Shown here in pieces: positions 13,425 through 22,828 of a DNA stretch of 64,000 nucleotides. The position numbers and the translations under genes are program-made. Positions within the stretch are counted from its first letter, which is position 1; each line of letters starts with the position of its first letter. The DNA is from Variovorax sp. EL159 (GTDB lineage Bacteria > Pseudomonadota > Gammaproteobacteria > Burkholderiales > Burkholderiaceae_C), in contig NZ_FMUJ01000005.1 in the NCBI RefSeq assembly GCF_900100965.1, positions 1 to 64,000 of the forward strand, in the 5' to 3' direction. Under the pieces are notes generated by a model. It made no database searches. It had not been told where the DNA came from and saw nothing but the letters and a program-made list of their open reading frames with translations.

Positions 13425-14801
13425 TTGGCTGAACTACCTTCCGACTCTTCCAGCAACGCCGCGCCGCTGCTGCAACCGCCGCTGTGGCGCCAACTGCAAT
13501 TGACCGCGGCGGCGCTGGCGTCGATCCGCGCGGGCACCTCGGGCTCTGTGGCGTTCGATGCCGTCGAGCCCGCGTTGCGGCCGGGCGTGCAGGCGCTCGG
13601 CTTCCAGGTGCTTCGCTGGCTCGGTCGTGCCGAAGCGCTGCGTCGCCACCTGGCCAAGCGCACGCCGCCGCCGTTGCCCGACGCCTTGCTGTGTACCGCG
13701 CTGGCGCTGGCCTGGGATGCCGAACGCGCACCCTACGAGCCCTTCACGCTGGTCGACCAGGCGGTCGAGGCGGCCAAGCGAAACCCCGCCACCCGGGCGC
13801 AGGCCAGCTTCATCAATGCATGCCTGCGCCGCTTTTTGCGGGAGCGCGACGAACTCGTCGCCATCACCGACAGCGAGCCGGTCGCGCAATGGAACCATCC
13901 GCGCTGGTGGATCGAACGCCTCAAGCGTGACCATCCGCGTGAATGGCAACGCGTGCTGGGGGCCGATAACGCGCAGGCGCCGATGACGCTGCGCGTCAAT
14001 GTCCAGAAATCCAACGCGGCTTCCTATCTGTCGGAGCTGGAAGCCGTGGGCCTTGCCGCCACCCGTGTCGGCCCCAGCGGCCTGCAACTGGCCCGCGCGC
14101 GGCCGGTGCAGCAGTTGCCCGGTTTCACCGACGGGGCCTGTTCGGTACAGGACGCCGCCGCCCAGATGGCCGCGCCCTTGCTGCTCGAAGGCCTGCTGCC
14201 CGCCAAGCCGGGCGCCGCGCCGCTGCGCGTGCTCGACGCCTGCGCCGCACCCGGCGGCAAGACCGCGCACCTGCTCGAACTGGCCGGCCCGGATGCCGTC
14301 GAAGTGATCGCCCTGGAGGTCGATGCCGTCCGCAGCCGCCGGATCGACGAAACCCTGGCCCGCCTCGGCCTGAAGGCCAAGGTGGTGGTGGCCGATGCCG
14401 CGCGCCCCGCCGACTGGTGGGACGGCACGCCTTTCGACGCCATCCTGCTCGATGCGCCATGCACGGCTTCGGGCATCGTCCGCCGTCATCCCGATGTCCG
14501 CTGGCTGCGCCGCGAGAGCGACACCGCCCAGCTGGCCGCCCAGCAGGCCGCGCTCCTGGCTGCGCTCTGGCCGCTGGTACGGCCCGGCGGCCGTCTTCTT
14601 TACTGCACCTGTTCCGTCTTCCGTGAAGAGGGTTCGCAACAAATTGATGCGTTTCTTGTACACAACACCAACGCACGATTGCAGCCGTCGCCGGGCCATT
14701 TGCTGCCTCAAAGCGGGGCGAATGCCCGTGGCGTCCCGGACAATCCCTCTGGTGACCACGACGGCTTCTTCTACGCCCTGCTTGAAAAGCACCCGCACTG
14801 A
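13425..14801 (+). CDS. rsmB: 16S rRNA (cytosine(967)-C(5))-methyltransferase
   Basis: 458 residues using TTG 13425, the first start after the preceding gene that retains the NusB-like N-terminal domain (residues ~20-150). The Rossmann methyltransferase domain contains the SAM loop DACAAPGGKTAHLLEL, the DAPCTASG motif and LLYCTCSVFREE with the catalytic Cys. It methylates C967 of 16S rRNA. The last 20 bases overlap the start of the next gene, suggesting coupled translation. The frame ends DHDGFFYALLEK, the standard RsmB C-terminus. Confidence 0.93.
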   Translation: MAELPSDSSSNAAPLLQPPLWRQLQLTAAALASIRAGTSGSVAFDAVEPALRPGVQALGFQVLRWLGRAEALRRHLAKRTPPPLPDALLCTALALAWDAERAPYEPFTLVDQAVEAAKRNPATRAQASFINACLRRFLRERDELVAITDSEPVAQWNHPRWWIERLKRDHPREWQRVLGADNAQAPMTLRVNVQKSNAASYLSELEAVGLAATRVGPSGLQLARARPVQQLPGFTDGACSVQDAAAQMAAPLLLEGLLPAKPGAAPLRVLDACAAPGGKTAHLLELAGPDAVEVIALEVDAVRSRRIDETLARLGLKAKVVVADAARPADWWDGTPFDAILLDAPCTASGIVRRHPDVRWLRRESDTAQLAAQQAALLAALWPLVRPGGRLLYCTCSVFREEGSQQIDAFLVHNTNARLQPSPGHLLPQSGANARGVPDNPSGDHDGFFYALLEKHPH

Positions 14802-15420
14802 GCGGCGCTGGCCGGTCCTGCTGGCCGTGCTGCTCTGGGCCTGGGTGATCTGGACGGCATGCCTGCCCGCGCCGGCGGCGGCCCAAGGCCGGCCAGGTGC
14901 CACGATCACGCAGATGCGCCTGGAGCAGGCCGATGACGGTGTGTACCTCGGCGCGGCCGTGCAGTTCGAATTGCCCTCGCTGGTCGAGGAGGTGCTCGAC
15001 AAGGGCATCGCCATCTACTTCGTGGCCGAGGCCGAGCTCTTCCAGGAGCGCTGGTACTGGACCGACCGCAAGGTCGCGCAAGTGCAGCGCCACATGCGGC
15101 TGGCCTACCAGCCACTCACGCGGCGCTGGCGGCTCAATGTGTCGCCGCTGCCCATCACCGGCGCGGTCGGCATGGGCATCTCGCTGAATCAGAATTTCGA
15201 CACCCTCAGCGACGCGCTGGACGCCATCAAGCGCATCGGCCGGCTGCGGCTGGGCGACGTGGCCGAGATCGGCGACGAGCCGTTGCACCAGGTGACCTTC
15301 CGCTTCCGGCTCGACACCTCGCAACTGCCGCGTCCCTTCCAGATCGGCGTCGTCGGCCTGGCCGACTGGAACATCTCGGCCGAACGCACCGCGCGCCTGG
15401 CACTGGAGAAACAACGGTGA
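14782..15420 (+). CDS. DUF4390 family exported protein
   Basis: 212 residues from TTG 14782, which overlaps rsmB by 20 bp and is the only plausible start giving a complete signal peptide (RRWPVLLAVLLWAWVIWTAC, cleavage near PAAAQG). The mature part (AVQFELPSLVEEVLDKGIAIYFV, RWYWTDRKVAQVQR, RLAYQPLTRRWRL) matches the DUF4390 pattern. Its function is unknown. It stands immediately before an NtrY-like kinase with GTGA overlap, a linkage kept in many betaproteobacteria, so it may help that kinase sense the envelope. That last point is inference. Confidence 0.78.
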   Translation: MKSTRTERRWPVLLAVLLWAWVIWTACLPAPAAAQGRPGATITQMRLEQADDGVYLGAAVQFELPSLVEEVLDKGIAIYFVAEAELFQERWYWTDRKVAQVQRHMRLAYQPLTRRWRLNVSPLPITGAVGMGISLNQNFDTLSDALDAIKRIGRLRLGDVAEIGDEPLHQVTFRFRLDTSQLPRPFQIGVVGLADWNISAERTARLALEKQR

Positions 15421-17747
15421 GCACCAAACCGCGCAGCGGCGCGGCGGCCACGCCCGCCGCCAGCCGCTCGCGCGCGATGCGCTGGGCCGTGGGCGTGGGG
15501 GCCGCCATGGTGACGGCCATCGGCCTTGTGCTGATGTTCCTGCTGGCCCAGGCCACCAACAACCGCGAGCTGTACGAGCGCAACTACGTGCGCCTGTTCG
15601 GCATCAACGTCGTGGTGGCGGTGCTGCTGGTGCTGGTGATCGGCTGGGTGGCCTTCCGGTTGCTGCGGCGCTTGCGCCAGGGCAAGTTCGGCAGCCGCCT
15701 GCTGATCAAGCTGGCCGCGATCTTTGCGCTGGTGGGGGTGGTGCCGGGGGCGCTGGTCTACGTCGTGTCCTATCAGTTTGTCGAACGCTCGATCGAGAGC
15801 TGGTTCGACGTCAAGGTCGAAGGCGCGCTCGACGCGGGCTTGAACCTCGGCCGCGCCACGCTTGATTCGCTGTCCGACGACCTGGCTGTGAAGACCCGCA
15901 GCGCCAGCGCGCAACTGGCCCAGGTGCCCGATGCGAGCGCAGGCCTGGTGCTGGAGCGCATCCGCGACCAGCTCGAAGCCAGCGACGTGGTGCTCTGGAC
16001 CGGTTCCGGACAGCTGATCGCCGGTGCCGGCGCCTCGCGCTTCCAGCTCAACCCCGAGCGGCCGACCACCCAGCAGTTTCGCCAAGTCCGGCCGGAGCGG
16101 GCCATCGCCCACATCGAAGGCCTCGATGAAACCGCGGTGCCCGGCGCCGCGGCGCCCATCGCGAGCGTGCGGGCACTGGCCATGGTGCAGCGGCCGGGCT
16201 TCGACTTCGACACCGCGCCGCGCTATCTGCAGGTCACGCGACCGCTGCCGCCGGCCGTGGTCAAGAACGCGCTGGATGTACAGGAGGCCAACCGCGAATA
16301 CCAGGAGCGCGCGCTCGCACGCGGCGGGCTGCGCCGCATGTACATCGGCACGCTCACGCTGAGCCTGTTCCTGGCCGTGTTCGGCGCGGTGCTGCTGGCC
16401 GTACTGTTCGGCAACCAGCTCGCGCGGCCGTTGCTCGTGCTGGCCGACGGCGTGCGCCAGGTGGCCGCCGGCGACCTGCGGCCCACCGCGGTCCTGCAAG
16501 GAAAGGACGAGCTGGGCGGCTTGACGCGCTCCTTCGCCGTCATGACCCAGCAACTGGCGGACGCCCGCGGCGTGGTCGAGAAAACCATGGGCGAACTCGA
16601 TGCCGCCCGGGCCAACCTGCAGACCATCCTGGACAACCTCACTTCGGGGGTGATCGTGCTCGACGCCAAAGGCACCGTGCTGTCGACCAATCCGGGCGCG
16701 ACCCGCGTGCTGCGCGCACCGCTGGCCGCCTACGAAGGGCAGGCACTGATCGACGTGCCGGGCCTGGCCGATTTCGGCGCCAAGGTGCAGCAGCAGTTCG
16801 ACGAGTTCCAGGTCGAGCGCATGCAGCACGGCCTCGACCACTGGCAGCATGCCTTCGAGCTGCACGCCAGCGGCGCCGACCTGCCGCAGCAAGACGGTGC
16901 CATCAACATCGTCGCGCGTGGCGCCGAGTTGCCCGGGGCCGCACGGCTCCTGGTGTTCGACGACATCTCCGAAATCGTGTCGGCCCAGCGCGCGCAGGCC
17001 TGGGGCGAAGTGGCGCGCCGGCTCGCGCACGAAATCAAGAACCCGCTGACGCCCATCCAGCTATCGGCCGAACGGCTCGAGATGAAGCTCTCGGGCAAGG
17101 TCGCTCCGCCCGAGCAGGCCATCCTCGTGAAGTCGGTGAAGACCATCGTCGACCAGGTCGATGCCATGAAGCGGCTGGTGAACGAGTTCCGCGACTACGC
17201 GCGCCTGCCCGCAGCCGATCTCAAGCCGGTCGACCTCAATGCCCTGCTGGTCGACGTGCTCCAGCTCTACAACGCCGAGAGCCTGCCGATCACGCTGCGC
17301 TCCGAGCTCGACGAGCGCTGCCCGCCCATTCGCGGCGACGCGCAGCAGATCCGCCAGGTCATACACAACCTGTTGCAGAACGCCCAGGATGCCGCCGAGG
17401 CTGCCGCGAGCGGCACGGGCAAGACGGGTGAAGTGGTCGTTCGCACGCGGCTGGGCGATTCGGGCCAGCGCGTGCGGCTGACCGTGCAGGACAGCGGCCC
17501 GGGTTTTGCCGAGAACATTCTCAAGCGCGCCTTCGAGCCGTACGTCACGACGAAAACAAAAGGTACCGGTTTGGGCCTTGCCGTCGTCAAGAAGATCGCC
17601 GACGAGCACGGCGCGCGCATCGAGCTTTCGAACCGCGTTGTCGACGGGGCTGTGGCAGGGGCGCAAGTCTCGCTATCATTCGCGCTGGCAAGCGAGTCGC
17701 GCGCAGCGGCCGCTCACACCGAAGATTCGAAGTCTTCCGCCGTCTGA
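15417..17747 (+). CDS. ntrY: NtrY-like membrane sensor histidine kinase
   Basis: 776 residues from GTG 15417 (GTGA overlap with the preceding stop). Three hydrophobic segments occur at about residues 27-47, 60-80 and 95-118, then an extracytoplasmic domain, a fourth segment near 305-325 and a HAMP linker. A PAS domain spans ~405-490. The phospho-acceptor is His538 in RRLAHEIKNPLTPIQLSAERL-type HisKA, and the ATPase has NLLQNAQDAAE, DSGPGF and KGTGLGLAVVKKIADEHG. In the family NtrY signals to NtrX on nitrogen or redox state. The next gene is its likely partner, 88 bp away. Confidence 0.88.
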   Translation: MSTKPRSGAAATPAASRSRAMRWAVGVGAAMVTAIGLVLMFLLAQATNNRELYERNYVRLFGINVVVAVLLVLVIGWVAFRLLRRLRQGKFGSRLLIKLAAIFALVGVVPGALVYVVSYQFVERSIESWFDVKVEGALDAGLNLGRATLDSLSDDLAVKTRSASAQLAQVPDASAGLVLERIRDQLEASDVVLWTGSGQLIAGAGASRFQLNPERPTTQQFRQVRPERAIAHIEGLDETAVPGAAAPIASVRALAMVQRPGFDFDTAPRYLQVTRPLPPAVVKNALDVQEANREYQERALARGGLRRMYIGTLTLSLFLAVFGAVLLAVLFGNQLARPLLVLADGVRQVAAGDLRPTAVLQGKDELGGLTRSFAVMTQQLADARGVVEKTMGELDAARANLQTILDNLTSGVIVLDAKGTVLSTNPGATRVLRAPLAAYEGQALIDVPGLADFGAKVQQQFDEFQVERMQHGLDHWQHAFELHASGADLPQQDGAINIVARGAELPGAARLLVFDDISEIVSAQRAQAWGEVARRLAHEIKNPLTPIQLSAERLEMKLSGKVAPPEQAILVKSVKTIVDQVDAMKRLVNEFRDYARLPAADLKPVDLNALLVDVLQLYNAESLPITLRSELDERCPPIRGDAQQIRQVIHNLLQNAQDAAEAAASGTGKTGEVVVRTRLGDSGQRVRLTVQDSGPGFAENILKRAFEPYVTTKTKGTGLGLAVVKKIADEHGARIELSNRVVDGAVAGAQVSLSFALASESRAAAAHTEDSKSSAV

Positions 17748-17835
17748 GCGCGAGCAAATACATCGCTCGGGCGATGGACGGGCCAGCGGACCCTACCTAC
17801 TTTGCAGACACCAGCGCATACAACAAGCAGCACTC

Positions 17836-18537
17836 ATGGCAAACATTCTCGTGGTCGATGACGAGCTGGGCATCCGGGACCTGCTCTTCGAAATTCTCAA
17901 TGACGAAGGTCACAACGTGGAGCTAGCGGAAAACGCCGCCGAAGCCCGCGCTGCGCGCCAGCGCGCGCGGCCCGACCTCGTGCTGCTCGACATCTGGATG
18001 CCCGACACCGACGGCGTCACGCTGCTCAAGGAATGGTCCACCGCCGGCCTGCTGAGCATGCCCGTCATCATGATGAGCGGGCACGCCACCATCGATACGG
18101 CAGTCGATGCCACGCGCATCGGCGCCTTCGCATTCCTCGAAAAGCCGATCACGCTGCAGAAGCTGCTGAAGGCCGTCGAGCAGGGCTTGGCCCGCGAGAG
18201 CGCACGCCGCGCCGCCGCTGGCGTGGTGCCCGCGCCGGTGGGTGGCCACCAGCCGGCGGCCATCACGACAACGGGCGATAGCCTGCTGATGGCATCGCTC
18301 GCCTCGGTGCCCGTGCCCGACGCCGGCCCGCAGTCGACCCAGAGCTTCGACCTCGACCGTCCGCTGCGCGATGCGCGCGACGGTTTCGAAAAAGCGTACT
18401 TCGAGTTCCACCTTGCGATGGAGAACGGTTCGATGACCCGCGTCGCCGAGAAAACCGGCCTGGAACGCACTCATCTTTATCGCAAACTCAAACAACTTGG
18501 TGTGGATCTTTCAAGAGGGCGCAGAAGCGCTGTATAA
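17836..18537 (+). CDS. NtrX-like response regulator lacking the AAA+ domain
   Basis: 233 residues. The receiver domain (residues 1-120) has the acidic pair DDE at 8-10, phospho-acceptor Asp52 in LLDIWMP, Ser81 and Lys103 in LEKP. The C-terminus (~190-228) is a Fis-type helix-turn-helix (MTRVAEKTGLERTHLYRKLKQLG). Canonical NtrX has a sigma54-activating AAA+ domain between these parts. Here only ~70 residues of low-complexity linker are present, so it should bind DNA but cannot remodel sigma54 polymerase. A longer in-frame reading back to 17506 overlaps the kinase and is not used. Confidence 0.85.
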   Translation: MANILVVDDELGIRDLLFEILNDEGHNVELAENAAEARAARQRARPDLVLLDIWMPDTDGVTLLKEWSTAGLLSMPVIMMSGHATIDTAVDATRIGAFAFLEKPITLQKLLKAVEQGLARESARRAAAGVVPAPVGGHQPAAITTTGDSLLMASLASVPVPDAGPQSTQSFDLDRPLRDARDGFEKAYFEFHLAMENGSMTRVAEKTGLERTHLYRKLKQLGVDLSRGRRSAV

Positions 18538-18563
18538 TTTGAGGCTGCACACAATGCAGCCGA

Positions 18564-18639
18564 GGCCCGGTAGCTCAGTTGGTAGAGCAGCGGATTGAAA
18601 ATCCGCGTGTCGGTGGTTCGATTCCGCCCCAGGCCACCA
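18564..18639 (+). tRNA. pheT: tRNA-Phe (anticodon GAA)
   Basis: A 76-nt cloverleaf. The acceptor strands GGCCCGG and CCAGGCC pair with one mismatch, the D arm is TAGCTCAGTTGGTAGAGC, the anticodon arm CGGATTGAAAATCCG carries GAA, the T arm is GGTGGTTCGATTCCGCC, and ACCA is encoded. It marks the left border of the accessory island; tRNA-Phe is a common integration site. Confidence 0.96.
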
Positions 18640-18665
18640 AATTTTCCTTTTAGGATCAAGTAGAT

Positions 18666-18693
18666 AGCCCAATCTTCCTAGGTTGGGCTTTTT
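18666..18693 (+). terminator. Rho-independent terminator after tRNA-Phe
   Basis: AGCCCAA (18666-18672) pairs with TTGGGCT (18683-18689) over a 10-nt loop and runs into TTTTT. Confidence 0.85.
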
Positions 18694-19567
18694 GCTTTCT
18701 GGCGTCGTGTAGGCACCATGTAGGCAAACTAGATCATCTCAAAGCAACGCGTTTCCATGACCTATGGCGAGCGGGCATTGCGTGTGGTTTGACCTAAGGC
18801 ATGCCAAGCTCGCGATTGGTAGGCCACAGCGCACGTGGGAATGCATCAAGTTCGATGCCCTCGTCGTCGGAGGGGGGCTAGCACGCTGACTCTATCCAGT
18901 CGTCGGCGTCCTGAGAGATGGTCGCGATGGACAGTTTCATTGATCCAGGAATAATGACCTGAGCGGGGGCACCCTCCCACTGCAACGGTTTGGCCTTGAA
19001 GTCGACGGGACGCAGGTTCATGGACAGAAGCGCCGGACGGATGATTAGGACGGCGTTGATGTCAAGGGCATCAAAACGTCGACCGTCCTTGACGACGTAA
19101 CTGCCCCTGAAGGGGTGAACCCGAACGGTATGTGATCTGTCTTGGCCAAGATGGCGCCTAGGTTTGCCGTGCGGCCTCTTCGCAATCGCGAAAGTAGCCG
19201 TGGTAGCTGAAGCGGGCATATCCGAAGGGCGACTACGCGGGCGGTTGCGATCGAGAGTCTGTAGCCAGCGAACTCATGGCCTTGTCAAATTGCAGTCATT
19301 GCACTGGTGCTTTACCCGTTGTGCCGAACGTCGCAGTTGCGTGTGTAGCTCATGCATTTGAGCTGCTGCTGAAAGAAACTGGTTGTGGCCACGAAAGTGC
19401 ATCAACTTTGTCGCGCCTAACCGCAGTTTTCACTCAATCTTCAACTTGTACCGTTGCCGCACTTCGTCGGAGCGGCCGCAAACCTCGTCTGAAATCGAAA
19501 ACTGGCAACTTCTTGCCTAGGAGGCAGTTGCTGGATTCCTCTATGGCAATCCCCTACTATTGAACCC
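18694..19567. other. Gene-poor left edge of the island
   Basis: Nearly 900 bp with no convincing gene. A short near-direct repeat, GTGTAGGCACC/ATGTAGGCAAA (about 18707-18729), lies close to the tRNA. Several frames are open for 60-110 codons on both strands, but with no recognisable motif or good ribosome-binding site, apart from the weak minus-strand candidate listed separately. Base composition is lower in GC than the flanking housekeeping region. No integrase, transposase or repeat of the tRNA-Phe 3' end was seen. Confidence 0.5.
18878..19219 (-). CDS. Hypothetical protein (weak candidate)
   Basis: A 113-codon minus-strand frame whose protein has balanced composition and no repeats (for example YVVKDGRRFDALDINAVLII and LQWEGAPAQVIIPGSM). 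I do not recognise a family and see no signal peptide or membrane helix. It is the most protein-like frame in this gap and could be a remnant of a mobile-element gene. A shorter start at an internal Met is possible. Confidence 0.25.
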   Translation of the reverse strand: MPASATTATFAIAKRPHGKPRRHLGQDRSHTVRVHPFRGSYVVKDGRRFDALDINAVLIIRPALLSMNLRPVDFKAKPLQWEGAPAQVIIPGSMKLSIATISQDADDWIESAC

Positions 19568-22500
19568 ATGAGGAATAACGCGGCGGGAAAAAGTGAGGGC
19601 ATCGAACAGGTGCAACCAGCTGGAGTTTGGCCCTCCAAATTCATGCGCGAGCTTCGTCCGGAGATCTATTCGGACACCAAGGACAGGGAGGCCTATGTTT
19701 TAAGCGCCCCGGTTCTTGAATACCATTTGGATTCCATAACCTCCCGCAATCAGACGCACGATTTCGAAGTGTTCTGCCGCAAGCTCTGCGAACGAACCAT
19801 CTGCCCAAATCTACGCCCCCAAACAGGCCCCGATGGCGGGGGCGACAGCAAAGCTGACACAGAGACTTATTCGGTTGCCGACGAAATCTCCGGCCTAACC
19901 TATGTAGGCGTTGCCAATGGCTCTGAAAAATGGGCCTTCGCCTTTAGCGCCAAATCAGCCTGGGCAGATAAGGTGCGCAAAGATGTCCAGGGGCTTATCG
20001 ACACCGGCAGGACGTACGACCAGATCATTTGCGTTACGAGCCGCTTCGCCAAATCCAAGAACCGTGCGGCGCTCGAGCAGGAGCTTTCCGAGAAATACGG
20101 CGTGCCGGTGACGATCCATGACCGCACATGGATCGTCAAAGAAGTCATTGAGAACGCCCGTATCGACCTTGCCGTCAACTACTTGAAAGTCGGCGAAACC
20201 ATCAAAGCGCCGACGAGGCTCGGCCCGAAAGATTACTCCCGTACCCAGCAGCTGGAGGACGTTGAGCGGGAGATCCAAGACCCCGAAGCTTTTCGCGGCA
20301 TGGAGCAGCAACGTGCCATGGAGGCCCTTGTAGCCGCCAAGCTTTCCAGGGCGCTGGAAAGGCCGCGCGTCGAAACGGAAGGCCGATTCAGCCGCGCCAT
20401 CCGCCTCGCGGAAGCCCATGGCAGCTTCAGGCAAAAGCTTGAGGCCGAGTATGAAAAAATCCGGACCGATTTCTGGTGGTTCGATGATTTCCAATCGCTT
20501 AACGCTGCATACGACCACTTTCAGGACCGAGCGATTCAATCCGACCATGTCAAGAATCTGGAGTTCTTGTGCAACCTCAATCAATTGCTTGTGAACGCCC
20601 TCATTCACAAGCACCTGACGCCGGCGGAGTGTCGCCTTGGCGAGCGGACAGCCAAGCTGGAGCAGGCGCTGACGTTGATTGCCGATGATCCAGATCGACC
20701 GAACAACAGTCTGGAGGCGCAAACCGCACTCCTGCGCATCGCGCTCAACAAGCTCATGCTGGCTCACAAGCCCGACGAGCTGCCAAGCATATGGAAGGGC
20801 CTAACCGTAATTCTGGAGAAGGCTGAAGGCCTTGGAGAGTTTGATGCCGATGGCTTGGTCTCTTTCATCGAGGCTGTCGGCAATCTAGGTGGCAACGATC
20901 ACGTATACGGCGCGCTCGTCGAGAAGCTTGCCGAATTTATCGGCGCACGAAAAGGCGAAGGGGAAGGGGCGCTCGTTCTCCTCAAACGCGCCCAGAAGCT
21001 GGATTTTTCGGCCCGTTTTGACATGATCCGTTGGGCAGGCAAGGCCGCATTCGGCCTGTCGAAACGGGAATACGCCGATTCCCTCATCGATGCGATGCAC
21101 CTTCTCACTCTTGGCTACCGCAGCGCGGGTTTGCTCTGGGCAACGCGAGCAAGCTGCATTTTTGCTGCGGCATCCTTGGTTATTCAGGGTGAGGAAGAGC
21201 ATCAGTTGCCGCGCGTCTTCACGGTCACGACGAAGGTCTGGGCCTGGACGGCGCTCGAGCTTTGCCACTTGCCTGATTGCCTTCAGGCGATTCAGCTGAT
21301 GAACGGTTGCATCGCTTCGATGCCTTTAGCCGAAGAGGAAAAGTCGAAGATACGGAGCGAGATCCAGGAACTGGATACCGCTTTGGGCTGTTACTTTCTC
21401 AACCTCCAGGAAGACGATCTTCGAAAGCTCGAAGCAATCCCCGACATCCTGGAGGCATTGGGCCTGTTCATGGCCCGGACCGGACTGCTTTTCTCGCTGG
21501 GATATAGCGATCTGCTTCGTGAGGACGGGAGCCTGCCGAGGGAAGAGCCGGACGAAAATGTGTGGCAGATCCTCGCGATGTTGAAGAGCCAGGCTCTTGC
21601 CGAGCGCCTTCGCGGTCCGCTCATCGTGAACAGCGAAGGCCCGCAGATTTTTGCGACCACGATTCTCGGCATGAAAGTCGAGGTCTTGATTGACGGCAGC
21701 GAATCCATCGCTGTCGCGGAGCTGGTGCTCGGTTCGCTAGAGGCCTTCTTTGCGACCATCATCGAGCAGCGCGTGGTGCCTCACACCGAGCTATTCCGGA
21801 TCACTATCGCCCAGAGCGATGGCATCCAGGAGCCCGTTGTCGAAGCAAACGCGCTCGATATGACGTGCACGATCACGTGGCCGCGCGGGTTTCCAGTCGC
21901 ACAGCTGGAACGCCAGCACGACGTGCGGAAATTCTTTATGTCTGTTTGCGGTCACGTACTCAGCACGGCTTGCATTGTCGAAGACATGGCGGCGTTGCTC
22001 GAAAACCTGTTCAGCGATGCAGCCGCCCAGCAGCGCATGATCATGATCGCCACGGCGCAGAACAGCTATCGCCGCTTGACCTCTCGCGGTTTCACACGAC
22101 TAGACGATTGGAGCAACCTTGTCCGGCGCTCCTATCCATTTCGCGGGCAACAGACGGAACTGCCGCGTATTGAACGTCCCGCGAGAGGAGAAACGTCGGC
22201 GAAGCCGGATACCGGGATGCCTGAGTTCAAAGATCACAAAGAGGTGGCCGTCAGCTCTGTGATCAACGTCCACGCATGGGATCAAGCGAAATGGCGCGGC
22301 TGCGGCTATCTTCAGTTCGGAAATCAACATCCCCCTGTGATGGCGGTGCTTTTTGAGAACGAGGCTGCTGCGCGAAAGATCTTCGAGCACTGGCGCGAAC
22401 GCTTCGGGTCTGTCGATGCGAATGAAGAACTTGCCGTCTCGATCATCCGTAACCTGCCGCAGGCCAGTCCCCATCACTACTGCATTCAGTTTTCGTCCAG

Positions 22501-22780
22501 CCTTGCCGAAGCGGGCATGAAATCGCCGCGTCCTGCGTTCATGGCGACGCGCTCCATGACGATGGAGCCGGGGGATGGTGTCAACCTTGAGAATTTCCTG
22601 AATTCATACCGACAGTTCAAAATCTTCAACCTGATCCCCGCCGTACTTGCCTCGTCTCCTAGGTTCCTCTTCGAGCTTGGAATCCTCAAGAGGAATTTGA
22701 CGGTCAAGTCGGCATCGGACGTTCGCGAAAACGATGTCGAGTGGATGGCACTCCGTATTCATGGCAAAAAGGCAGTCTGA
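19568..22780 (+). CDS. Large protein with N-terminal PD-(D/E)XK-like nuclease domain
   Basis: 1070 residues. The region 50-200 resembles a restriction-endonuclease fold: HDFEVFC (Glu67), TGPDGGGDSKADTE (Asp93 or Asp97), a strand WAFAFSAKSAW with Lys129, then a helix and the strand DQIICVTSRF. The pattern is E, D, SxK instead of the usual ExK. The rest (~210-1070) is mainly alpha-helical with repeats of Leu/Ala-rich helices and no P-loop visible. I cannot name the family. Four further genes follow on the same strand, three of them nuclease- or ATPase-like, so a defence role is inferred. Translation may start at ATG 19568 or at 19643. Confidence 0.7.
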   Translation: MRNNAAGKSEGIEQVQPAGVWPSKFMRELRPEIYSDTKDREAYVLSAPVLEYHLDSITSRNQTHDFEVFCRKLCERTICPNLRPQTGPDGGGDSKADTETYSVADEISGLTYVGVANGSEKWAFAFSAKSAWADKVRKDVQGLIDTGRTYDQIICVTSRFAKSKNRAALEQELSEKYGVPVTIHDRTWIVKEVIENARIDLAVNYLKVGETIKAPTRLGPKDYSRTQQLEDVEREIQDPEAFRGMEQQRAMEALVAAKLSRALERPRVETEGRFSRAIRLAEAHGSFRQKLEAEYEKIRTDFWWFDDFQSLNAAYDHFQDRAIQSDHVKNLEFLCNLNQLLVNALIHKHLTPAECRLGERTAKLEQALTLIADDPDRPNNSLEAQTALLRIALNKLMLAHKPDELPSIWKGLTVILEKAEGLGEFDADGLVSFIEAVGNLGGNDHVYGALVEKLAEFIGARKGEGEGALVLLKRAQKLDFSARFDMIRWAGKAAFGLSKREYADSLIDAMHLLTLGYRSAGLLWATRASCIFAAASLVIQGEEEHQLPRVFTVTTKVWAWTALELCHLPDCLQAIQLMNGCIASMPLAEEEKSKIRSEIQELDTALGCYFLNLQEDDLRKLEAIPDILEALGLFMARTGLLFSLGYSDLLREDGSLPREEPDENVWQILAMLKSQALAERLRGPLIVNSEGPQIFATTILGMKVEVLIDGSESIAVAELVLGSLEAFFATIIEQRVVPHTELFRITIAQSDGIQEPVVEANALDMTCTITWPRGFPVAQLERQHDVRKFFMSVCGHVLSTACIVEDMAALLENLFSDAAAQQRMIMIATAQNSYRRLTSRGFTRLDDWSNLVRRSYPFRGQQTELPRIERPARGETSAKPDTGMPEFKDHKEVAVSSVINVHAWDQAKWRGCGYLQFGNQHPPVMAVLFENEAAARKIFEHWRERFGSVDANEELAVSIIRNLPQASPHHYCIQFSSSLAEAGMKSPRPAFMATRSMTMEPGDGVNLENFLNSYRQFKIFNLIPAVLASSPRFLFELGILKRNLTVKSASDVRENDVEWMALRIHGKKAV

Positions 22781-22828
22781 ACGAACTTGTCCCATCTACA
22801 CATACGTCCAAATTGCTGCCTAGACAGC

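Noticed and set aside
19276..19563. A 95-codon plus-strand frame before the 1070-residue gene
   Set aside because: No ribosome-binding site, a Ser/Cys-rich low-information product and no family resemblance; treated as non-coding.
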